This document shows positions 15,593-22,198 of a DNA stretch of 34,052 nucleotides, one piece after another; position 1 is the first letter of the stretch; each line of letters opens with the position of its first letter. The stretch lies in assembly GCF_902141845.1 (NCBI RefSeq), contig NZ_CABFPH010000058.1:1-34052 (forward strand), written 5' to 3'. Origin of the DNA: Methylobacterium symbioticum (lineage in GTDB: Bacteria > Pseudomonadota > Alphaproteobacteria > Rhizobiales > Beijerinckiaceae). The notes under the pieces were generated by a model. The model searched no databases. It saw only the letters and a program-made list of their open reading frames with translations, and was not told the origin of the DNA. Position numbers and translations under genes: made by a program.

Positions 15593-15835
15593 TCAGGCGC
15601 CGGGTGTCCAGTCGATCCTGGGCTGCTGCGACAGGATCCGCTCGAAGTAGTTGGCCACCGCCTGGGCCCCGTCCGAGTGCATCATGGCGACCGGATGCGC
15701 GAGATAGGCGCGGGCCAGATCCAGCGGGATCTCGCCGGCCTGGAGCGCGCCGAGCACCGCGTCGATGAAGGCGTCGTTGGCCTCGTTGAAGTCGCTGGAG
15801 AGCTTCTTGCGGTCGTTGAGCGCTTTGATCGGCAT
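15593..15835 (-). CDS. Small hypothetical protein (80 residues)
   Basis: ATG 15835 gives MPIKALNDRKKLSSDFNEAN followed by AFIDAVLGALQAGEIPLDLA and YLAHPVAMMHSDGAQAVANY. The sequence has normal composition and predicted helices, and reads like a small soluble adaptor or antitoxin-sized protein, but I cannot place it. An extension to 15997 is in frame but adds Arg/Pro-rich sequence. It is the first gene of a coupled pair with the 110-residue protein downstream and sits about 220 bp from the tRNA-Arg gene. A toxin-antitoxin or phage origin is possible but unsupported by motifs. Confidence 0.6.
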   Translation of the reverse strand: MPIKALNDRKKLSSDFNEANDAFIDAVLGALQAGEIPLDLARAYLAHPVAMMHSDGAQAVANYFERILSQQPRIDWTPGA

Positions 15836-16055
15836 GGCTGGATGATCCGTGATCTCCGAGAGCGGGTGGCGTATCAGGTGGCCCCAATCCGCTCGGCAGG
15901 GGCGAGGGCCGAAGCGGGGAGGCGCGACGATTCGTGTTGCAGCCCCGACCCTGAGCAACGTCACCGCCGCCGCATGCCGGTCGCGCTCCGGTGACACCTT
16001 GGTGACACCGGCTCGCCCCGCGGGGCTGCATGAGCAGCTAAGTCATTGAAAAGGT

Positions 16056-16132
16056 TGGCGCACCCGACACGATTCGAACGTGTGACCTTTGCCTTCGGAG
16101 GGCAACGCTCTATCCAGCTGAGCTACGGGTGC
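16056..16132 (-). tRNA. tRNA-Arg (anticodon CCG)
   Basis: Reading the minus strand from 16132, the acceptor stem GCACCCG pairs with CGGGTGC and the encoded CCA follows at 16058-16056. The D-arm has AGCTCAGCTGGATAGAGC and the T-arm has GTTCGAATC. The anticodon stem TTGCC/GGCAA encloses the loop CTCCGAA, giving anticodon CCG, which reads the arginine codon CGG. The length is 77 nt. tRNA genes are frequent integration sites, and accessory DNA lies on both sides. Confidence 0.95.
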
Positions 16133-16733
16133 TGAGCCACCCCGTGATTAGCCGAAGCGCTCCTGGGGCGCAACGGGGTTGTGGGAGATGCTGCGCTCGG
16201 CGGGATCCGTGCGATCCTCTGGCCAGGATCACCCGCTCGAATCGGGCCGGGCTCGCGCGGATGCGAGGGCACGCAGTCGTGGCTGCGCCGCCGTTGCGCC
16301 TCGGATGCGGACGGCGTGCCATGTTGTCGGGACGTGTGTGCCGCGGAGGCGCCGCTTGATGTCGAGGCTCTCGGGCCGCCGTCCGGACGCGGACCGCCCC
16401 CGCCTCAGGCCCCTCTCCGCGCGCAGCGCGACAACCTGAGGATGGAAAAGCGATAGCCTTGACCGGGAACCTGTGGAGAATGGGTTCGATAACGGCTGCG
16501 TGATGCCTAAGCGTCGGCGGTCGAGCCGGCGGCATGGTTTTGCTGAATTGCTCCGCTTGAACCCAAGCCCTGTGGCAAGGCCTCGGATCGCGGCAGGCGA
16601 TCTCGTGCACGCCATCGCCGCTCTGAGGCAGGGCGAGCGTCTGGTCGCTCTCGGCACGGGCCGCGATGGCATCGGCGAAAGTGTCATACAAGGCGGCTCG
16701 CCGCGTCGCAGCATACTGCTGGTCGCGTGCTAA
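16133..16733. other. Gap between tRNA-Arg and the ATPase remnant; probably degraded sequence
   Basis: No frame here is convincing. The plus frame 16473-16733 (starting MENGFDNGC) and the minus frames are Arg/Ser-rich. A short minus-strand stretch near 16590-16735 (QYAATRRAALYDTFADAIAA) reads more like protein and could be a gene fragment. I see no RNA gene or long repeat. Confidence 0.35.
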
Positions 16734-16898
16734 GCCGATCCCACGGCCGCGGCGATCCTCGACAGACTCCTCGATGATCTTGCCGACCTCGCTCTCAAGC
16801 ACTGGCCGCGCTGGCAAGGGAGCGGGCGTGCCGCCGATCCCTGGCTGAAGGCGGCATCGAAACGCGCTGCGCTCGGGTTCCCACCGCGCTTCGGCGCC

Positions 16899-18512
16899 GT
16901 GCCCCTCGACGTCCTGGGGCCGACGGACTTCTGGCGGAGCGCAGCGCTCAGCTTCGTCACCGCACTGCTCCAGACGATGCCTGACGGACGTCGTCAGTCG
17001 GACGCCGTGCTCGCCGGTGTGGCGCGCCGCTTCCGCGTCGAGCGCGAGGTCGAGGCCGCGTTCAACACGCCGAACATGGATGCGCGCCGCATCGTCGATG
17101 TCCTGGTCAAGGCGTTGATGAGCGTCGATGCGAGCCGGGCGCTGAAACATCTCGATGTTTTCCGGGCGCTCTGCCTCCTGCGCTCGCAGAACCTCGAGGT
17201 GGTCGCCCTCGCCCACGCGTGGCTGCAGGGTTACGACGCCGATCCGGGGCAACGCGCGATCCTTGGCTTCAAGACACCGCCTTCCGCTCCCGTCGAACTC
17301 GTGCGGGGCATGTGCTGGATCATGGCGCTCAGCGGACCCACTCTCGTCGCCGTCGATCAGATCGACGGTCTCATCGAGAGCAGCCGCCTCGCCGCTGAGA
17401 ACGGCCTCGAAGCCGAGGCGGGGCTGGCCGAGGTGCTGGCCGCCGGGCTGCTCGAGGTCAACGTCGTCTGCGACCGCAGCATGACGGTCGTGGCCTGCCT
17501 GGAAGATTCTTGGGAGCGCCTCTCGGCCCGCGGCCTGAAGCCGATGGCGGACCGGTTCGGGGAGCCGACAGGTCTCCTCGGCATGAACAAGCGGTCCGCC
17601 GCTGCCAACCTGATCGCCGGCCGTCTCGGGCCGGCCTTTGCGGAGGCGGGTTTCACGCCTCCCTCCCCGACCTGGCCCTTCAACGAGCGGGCCATCACGC
17701 AGGCGGCGGAGGCGAACATGATGCCCCGCACCTTGCTGATGCGCTGCGACACCTTCCGCCGCCACTGCCTCGCGGCGGGAGCGGTCACGGCCTGCGACAG
17801 CGTCATCGAGGCCGCCGTGGCGTCACCGGATCCGGTTCCGGCCGCCGAGTTCGACCTCGCCGCCGCTGCGGCGCAGGCCGACATTGCCGGAATCCGGAGC
17901 GACGAGGACATCTGGCTCGGGCAACTCCTGCGCGACGCCTTCGACCTCTACGCCCTGGAGGACGATCCGGACGACGCCCTCGACGTGGCAAGCAAGGGCG
18001 AGCCAGACCAAAAAATCCCACCGCTGCATGGGCGGCTGATCTTCATCCACCGGGAGGAGAACGATCGGGAGCGGCACGTCTGCTACCGGGCGCTTCAGCA
18101 CCAGAACGCCATCGCGTTCCAGGCCCGGCTGCGCGCGGCGCTGACCGCGTCGGGAATCTCGACGCGCATCCCCGACCGGGAGCTGCTGCTCGTCCGCCGG
18201 GGCTCGATGCCGGGCGGCGCCAAGACGAAACAGCTCGTCGATGCCTTCACGGCGGCCGGGGGCAAGCTGATCGATCCGTCCGATGCGGATCTGCGGATCC
18301 TGGCCGGCCTGCGCGATCTGCGGGCGAAGGCACAGGCCGAGGGCGATGCCGACACGTTCGAGCGCTGGCTTCGGACTGAGCAGCCAGTCGGTCGGACCCA
18401 CTTCTTCGAGACCGCCGGTATCGGCCGGGCGAGGCCGTGCCCGCGCCGGACGCTTCTGCTCCACCGCCCGAGACGCCGGCACGACCCGTGCCCAAATCCC
18501 GTCCGGACATGA
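16899..18512 (+). CDS. AAA-like ATPase half of a large HerA-fused protein, 5'-truncated
   Basis: The frame gives 537 residues from GTG 16899, but in-frame protein-like sequence (LKHWPRW, then WLKAASKRAALGFPPRFGAV) extends back to a TAA at 16731 with no start codon, so the 5' end appears lost. I recognise features of the N-terminal half of ~1100-residue ATP-binding proteins known from actinobacteria: GPTLVAVDQIDGLIE (146-160, Walker B-like), FTPPSPTWPFNERAI (252-265) and PRTLLMRCDTFRRHC (276-290). In those proteins a Walker A lies nearer the N-terminus, and it is absent here. The last ~30 residues (CPRRTLLLHRPRRRH) look out of frame, while the adjacent frame carries the HerA-like half. A frameshift near 18420-18437 is likely. 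Its role is unknown, with a defence or DNA-transport function possible. Confidence 0.6.
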   Translation: MPLDVLGPTDFWRSAALSFVTALLQTMPDGRRQSDAVLAGVARRFRVEREVEAAFNTPNMDARRIVDVLVKALMSVDASRALKHLDVFRALCLLRSQNLEVVALAHAWLQGYDADPGQRAILGFKTPPSAPVELVRGMCWIMALSGPTLVAVDQIDGLIESSRLAAENGLEAEAGLAEVLAAGLLEVNVVCDRSMTVVACLEDSWERLSARGLKPMADRFGEPTGLLGMNKRSAAANLIAGRLGPAFAEAGFTPPSPTWPFNERAITQAAEANMMPRTLLMRCDTFRRHCLAAGAVTACDSVIEAAVASPDPVPAAEFDLAAAAAQADIAGIRSDEDIWLGQLLRDAFDLYALEDDPDDALDVASKGEPDQKIPPLHGRLIFIHREENDRERHVCYRALQHQNAIAFQARLRAALTASGISTRIPDRELLLVRRGSMPGGAKTKQLVDAFTAAGGKLIDPSDADLRILAGLRDLRAKAQAEGDADTFERWLRTEQPVGRTHFFETAGIGRARPCPRRTLLLHRPRRRHDPCPNPVRT

Positions 18513-19726
18513 TCGCGGTCGGTCACCGGATCACCCTCGACGCGCCGGCGGTCGATCTGCCGATCCGTCTCCTGCCCCGCCATACGGCAATCATCGCCGG
18601 CTCTGGCTCCGGCAAGACTGTGCTCCTGCGCCGCCTTGTGGAAGAGGCGGCGCTGGCCGGCCTCCCGGCCATCGTGATCGACCCGAACAACGACCTGTCT
18701 CGCCTCGGCGACCCGTGGCCGGAGCGGCCGAAGGCCTTCACGCCCGAGGACGCGCGCAAGGCGGAGCGCTACCGCGAGCGTGTCGAGGTCGTGGTCTGGA
18801 CGCCGGGCGTGCGCGCCGGCAACCCACTGTTCCTCTCGGTCCTGCCCGATTTCTCGGAACTGGGCGAGGACCGGGACGAGCGTCAGCAGGCGATCGAGAT
18901 GGCAGCCGAGACTCTCGGGCCACTGGCCGGTGCAAAGACCAACCTCCTGCGCGGCGTGCTCATGGGAGCGCTGGAGCATTTCGCGGCGCGCGGCGGCAAG
19001 CTTCCCGACTTCATCGCCCTGTTGGCGGATCTGCCCGACGGCATCAGCGACATCGGCAATGCCGGGAAGCACGCGGCCGGCATGGCCGACCAGCTGCGCG
19101 CGGCGGTGGCGACGAACCCGCTCCTCAAGGTCGAGGGCACGGTGCTCGACCCACGTCACCTGTTCTTCGGGAGCGACCCGGCGCGCACGCGCATCTCTGT
19201 CGTCAATCTCTCGGGTCTCGCCTCGGACGCGGCCCGAGAGGATTTCGTGAACCGTCTGCAGATGACGCTGTTCGGCTGGATCAGGACGAACCCGTCCCCG
19301 CGCGGCATACTCTACGTGGTCGACGAGGCGCAGAGCTTCCTGCCCGCCCAGAAGGCGTCACCCAGTCTCGGCAGCGGCATCAAGCTCGTGGCGCAGGGCC
19401 GCAAATATGGGCTCGGGATGATCGTGGCGACGCAGGTGCCGCGCGGCATCCACAATCAGGTGGTCTCCAACTGCACCACGCAGTTCTTCGGCCGGCAGAG
19501 CGCGCCCGCCACCATCGCGGCCGCCCAGGAGATCCTGGCCGCGAATGGAGGCACGGCCTCGGATATCGGCAAGCTCAGTGCCGGCGAGTTCTACTTCGCG
19601 ACGGAGGGCTCGGGACGGCCGGCCAAGCTGCGCACGCCGCTCTGCCTCTCCCATCACCCGGCCAACCCGCCGACGCCGGAGGAGGTGGCGCGGCGGGCGA
19701 AGGCCTCCGCGGGGTCCGCTCGGTGA
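18437..19726 (+). CDS. HerA/FtsK-like ATPase (second half of a split protein)
   Basis: A 429-residue frame from GTG 18437. After a Pro/Ala-rich linker come Walker A GSGSGKT (55-61), IDPNNDL (81-87), Walker B ILYVVDEAQSF (D296/E297), and ATQVPRGIHNQVVSNCTTQF (331-350), with its conserved Gln and Asn-Cys-Thr-Thr typical of the HerA/DUF87 hexameric translocase branch. The core is intact, so it may still bind and hydrolyse ATP alone. An alternative start, ATG 18509, overlaps the stop of the upstream frame as ATGA, so two coupled genes are also possible. The linker in this frame and the known fused homologues favour an originally single protein. It converges on the DUF429 gene with 74 bp between stops. 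Confidence 0.75.
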   Translation: MPAPDASAPPPETPARPVPKSRPDMIAVGHRITLDAPAVDLPIRLLPRHTAIIAGSGSGKTVLLRRLVEEAALAGLPAIVIDPNNDLSRLGDPWPERPKAFTPEDARKAERYRERVEVVVWTPGVRAGNPLFLSVLPDFSELGEDRDERQQAIEMAAETLGPLAGAKTNLLRGVLMGALEHFAARGGKLPDFIALLADLPDGISDIGNAGKHAAGMADQLRAAVATNPLLKVEGTVLDPRHLFFGSDPARTRISVVNLSGLASDAAREDFVNRLQMTLFGWIRTNPSPRGILYVVDEAQSFLPAQKASPSLGSGIKLVAQGRKYGLGMIVATQVPRGIHNQVVSNCTTQFFGRQSAPATIAAAQEILAANGGTASDIGKLSAGEFYFATEGSGRPAKLRTPLCLSHHPANPPTPEEVARRAKASAGSAR

Positions 19727-19800
19727 AGCGGGACCAACCGCGCGGGACTGCCGGACCGAGCGGCAGCGCGACCGCGCCGGCAGCCCGTCGCGGATCGGCG

Positions 19801-20637
19801 TCATGCCCCGGTCGGGCGGCGTCCGAGATCGACGGGGACGGCGCAGACCCGGGCGGCCGCCTCGAGCCGCGCCCGCACCGAGGGGCTCGCCGGCGCAACC
19901 ATGTAGCCGGTCCCGAGATCGCCGATCATGATCGAAGCGTCCCGCGGTCGGACGAGCCAGTGGAGTCCGATGAGGGCGCAGAGCACCGCGTCGATCCGGT
20001 CCTGATCGGCCTTGCGCGGCGTCTCGACCCGGTCCAGCGCATCGGCCCAATCCGCGAGCTCGGCGATCCCGGCCTCGATCGCCTGCCGACGCACGGAGGC
20101 GATCACGGCCCTCCAGCTCGCGAGAGCGAAGGTCTTGCGGCGGGCCGGGTTGTAGCGCGGCCCGCGCAGGCGCCCGTCGAAACCCGGCTCGAGGGAGGGG
20201 AGCGCGAGAGCGGGAAAGACCTCCATCAGGTAGAGGCCGTCCGAGGCGACGCGCGATGCCTCCGGATCCTCGATCGCGGCCAGGCGCTCCTTGAAGCGCC
20301 AGATGGGCGCCGCGTCGTCGAACATCCCGATCTTCGCGCGGTTCGCCGGCTGCACGCCGCCGCCGAGCCAGGAGATCAGCGAGGCGGCGACCCGGTCCAC
20401 CGGCCGCATGCCGGTCGCGTTCGGGACGAGGGTGGGCTGGTCGAGGGCGACGATGCGCAAAGGCGCCGTCTCGGCCGCGATCGTCGCCAGCGCCTGATCG
20501 AACGAGACCAGCGCCGGCTGCACCAGGGTCCGGCGCCCGGCCCCGTCGATCCGGATCGTGCAGAGGGCACCGGGCGCCTTCGGGCTGTCCGTCCAGGCCG
20601 AATCGAAGCCGATGATGCTCACCGCGGCCGTCCCCAT
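19801..20637 (-). CDS. DUF429 domain protein (predicted RNase H-fold nuclease-like)
   Basis: This 278-residue protein starts MGTAAVSIIGFDSAWTD. The N-terminal IGFDSAW strand supplies the first acidic residue, IVALDQPTLVPNATGMRPVD the second, and QDRIDAVLCALIG a later Asp, which is the DUF429 arrangement. The family is predicted to have an RNase H-like fold. Its enzymatic activity is not established to my knowledge. I chose ATG 20637 because the first strand begins there. The frame extends to 20724 with 29 residues that look like read-through of the leader hairpin. It is convergent with the HerA-like gene, so shared regulation is not implied, although nuclease-HerA neighbourhoods are common in defence loci. 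Confidence 0.82.
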   Translation of the reverse strand: MGTAAVSIIGFDSAWTDSPKAPGALCTIRIDGAGRRTLVQPALVSFDQALATIAAETAPLRIVALDQPTLVPNATGMRPVDRVAASLISWLGGGVQPANRAKIGMFDDAAPIWRFKERLAAIEDPEASRVASDGLYLMEVFPALALPSLEPGFDGRLRGPRYNPARRKTFALASWRAVIASVRRQAIEAGIAELADWADALDRVETPRKADQDRIDAVLCALIGLHWLVRPRDASIMIGDLGTGYMVAPASPSVRARLEAAARVCAVPVDLGRRPTGA

Positions 20638-20700
20638 GCCGTGCCCCGCGCGTTCCGCCGGACGATCTTTGTCCGAGGTGACGAACTCTGACACGTGCGA

Positions 20701-20728
20701 CGGGTTGCGAGGGACTGCTCGCAACCCG
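20701..20728. repeat. GC-rich hairpin upstream of the DUF429 gene
   Basis: Perfect 11-bp arms CGGGTTGCGAG (20701-20711) and CTCGCAACCCG (20718-20728) surround a 6-nt loop. The hairpin lies 64 bp upstream of the DUF429 start, in its leader or promoter, and marks the boundary to the AT-rich island on the right. There is no T-tract, so a classical terminator is unlikely. An operator or a REP unit is possible. Confidence 0.5.
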
Positions 20729-20908
20729 ATGACGGCCTTGGCCTAGTCTGCTCACAGATTTTCCGGCGCCTCGACTTCGAGTCGGCCGCTTGCAATGCAA
20801 AATAAACAATCGGTCACCGCGTGATTCGACAAACTGCGCTTTAAATAGGCCTTCCTATAGCAGGGAAATTTAGGCCATATTTCACGAACGTAATACGAAT
20901 ATTGAGAG

Positions 20909-20938
20909 TTGCATGCCGAGCCGACTTGATTTTATACT
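20909..20938 (+). promoter_or_regulatory. Candidate sigma-70-like promoter of the tai1-tae1 pair
   Basis: TTGCAT (20909-20914) is followed after 18 bp by TATACT (20933-20938), giving a leader of about 20 nt before the ATG at 20966. The surrounding 20780-20960 is AT-rich compared with the backbone. This is a consensus match by eye only. Confidence 0.35.
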
Positions 20939-20965
20939 CCAGCATGTTGGTTTTAGAGCATCGCG

Positions 20966-21502
20966 ATGCGAAGATTGTCAGCAAAGTCGTTTATGACGGC
21001 AACTATAGCCTTCCTGACAATAGGAGGCAGTAACATTGCGATGAGTCATGAATGCGTGCTGAATCGACTGTCGATTGCGCCAAAGACAGATGGAGATTTT
21101 AGCTGGTATTCTGGGATAACTGAAAAATACATTGTCGAGGTTCAGAATTTCAAACCGGCTGAAAATGTGGATGTATTTCCAGAGCCTCCGCTTATCATCA
21201 GAAACAGAATGTCTCAACATGTCTGTACGATCGATGGTGGCGTATGGAAGAAGGACGGCTTTTACACAAGCCTGGATGAAAATACAATTTTTGTCTTCGA
21301 ATTCAGCGGCGAACGATCGAGCCTGATCTCATACAATCCCGCGACCTGTGCTCAGAAAGCGGCGCTCGATGTTTCAGGCCTGCTGTGGACGATCGATAAA
21401 AACCGCATAACGCTCATTGCCGAATGTCGGCGCGGTGCCCCGAAGCACTGTCGCCCAAAACGAGAGATTGTGCTGGGCAATGACTGCAACCTAACAAAAT
21501 AG
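20966..21502 (+). CDS. tai1: Tai1 (Tsi1-like) periplasmic immunity protein
   Basis: This 178-residue protein has an N-terminal signal peptide (MRRLSAKSF, hydrophobic TATIAFLTIGG, probable cleavage after AMS near residue 27). The mature part carries motifs I recognise from Tsi1 of Pseudomonas aeruginosa: FPEPP (71-75), CTIDGGVWKKDGFY (87-100), FEFSGERSSLISYNPATC (111-128) and LLWTIDKNRI (139-148), plus six Cys (30, 87, 128, 154, 162 and 174) that could form disulfides. Tsi1 binds and blocks the peptidoglycan amidase Tse1 in the periplasm. This gene directly precedes the Tae1-like amidase gene with 16 bp between, so the pair is a probable effector-immunity operon with immunity first. The DNA is AT-rich relative to the backbone, suggesting acquisition by transfer. 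No clear Shine-Dalgarno is seen before ATG 20966. Confidence 0.82.
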   Translation: MRRLSAKSFMTATIAFLTIGGSNIAMSHECVLNRLSIAPKTDGDFSWYSGITEKYIVEVQNFKPAENVDVFPEPPLIIRNRMSQHVCTIDGGVWKKDGFYTSLDENTIFVFEFSGERSSLISYNPATCAQKAALDVSGLLWTIDKNRITLIAECRRGAPKHCRPKREIVLGNDCNLTK

Positions 21503-21518
21503 TGGGGAGAGAATCGGT

Positions 21519-21992
21519 ATGCCTGGTCCTGACGAATGTATCATCAAGGCTTGCGAAGACAGCTGGGACAAGGAATTCATCGCGGGAACCCCGAACAGCA
21601 AAAATTGCTCCGGCTTTGTCAAATCCGTCTGCAAACTCCTCGGCGTTCCAATGGATGAAACGGCTCAAGCCGACGGGATCGTCAAGGCAATATCGAACTG
21701 GGACGAAATCGCCACGGGCAAGGAAGCTGCGCAGAAAGCGGCATCCGGGAAGCTCGTTCTGGCTGGGTTGACGTCTGCAGAGCACACGCCCAAGGCACAT
21801 AATGGCCACGTCGTCGTCGTTGTGTCGGGAGATCTATACAGGAGCAAGTACCCGCAATGTTGGGGTGGCAGCATCGGAGCAGCACAGAGCAAAGGAACGA
21901 AATCCGTTGGCGAATGCTGGAACAGGACCGATCGTGATAAGGTTAAATACTACGCCTATTCAAGTCTGCAGTGCAACGCCAAAACATCGTAG
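21519..21992 (+). CDS. tae1: Tae1 (Tse1-like) type VI secretion peptidoglycan amidase
   Basis: This 157-residue protein, close to the size of Tse1 (154), matches it along its length from memory: CIIKACEDSWDKEFIAGTPN, NCSGFVKSV with catalytic Cys30, HNGHVVVVVSG with catalytic His97, YPQCWGGSIGAAQSKG, KSVGECWNRTDRDKVKYYAY, and the terminal Cys152, which could pair with Cys7 as in Tse1. The enzyme is an NlpC/P60-fold DL-endopeptidase that cuts the D-Glu to meso-DAP bond of Gram-negative peptidoglycan after injection into a rival's periplasm. It has no signal peptide, as expected for a type VI substrate. GGGGAGAG before ATG 21519 is a strong ribosome-binding site. The immunity gene lies immediately upstream. 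No secretion apparatus is visible in this window. Confidence 0.92.
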   Translation: MPGPDECIIKACEDSWDKEFIAGTPNSKNCSGFVKSVCKLLGVPMDETAQADGIVKAISNWDEIATGKEAAQKAASGKLVLAGLTSAEHTPKAHNGHVVVVVSGDLYRSKYPQCWGGSIGAAQSKGTKSVGECWNRTDRDKVKYYAYSSLQCNAKTS

Positions 21993-22198
21993 AATCGATC
22001 TTGCGCCCCAACGCTCCAGGCAAGGGATTTCAGGGTACCTGTCAAATTTCTCGATGAATTTTTGATTCTAGGCCCAAGATCGAGAGACGCACCTACAGCG
22101 CGTCGGACATAGAGGCGGCGCGCATGTAAAAGTCCCATATCCTTGCCGTCGAACGCCTGACCGAGAGGCCCCGGCCGCCCATGTTCGTCGGGGTCCCT

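Noticed and set aside
16110..17765. A 551-codon minus-strand frame beginning near the tRNA
   Set aside because: Mostly shadow of the ATPase-like plus-strand gene and overlapping the tRNA. Only a short stretch reads like protein.
18283..20691. An 802-codon plus-strand frame across HerA and DUF429
   Set aside because: Repetitive Arg/Gly/Ala shadow of two genes that carry real motifs in other frames.
21995..22083. Distant 9-bp inverted pair TCGATCTTG/CAAGATCGA after the tae1 gene
   Set aside because: A 71-nt gap between such short arms is likely by chance, and no T-tract supports a terminator.
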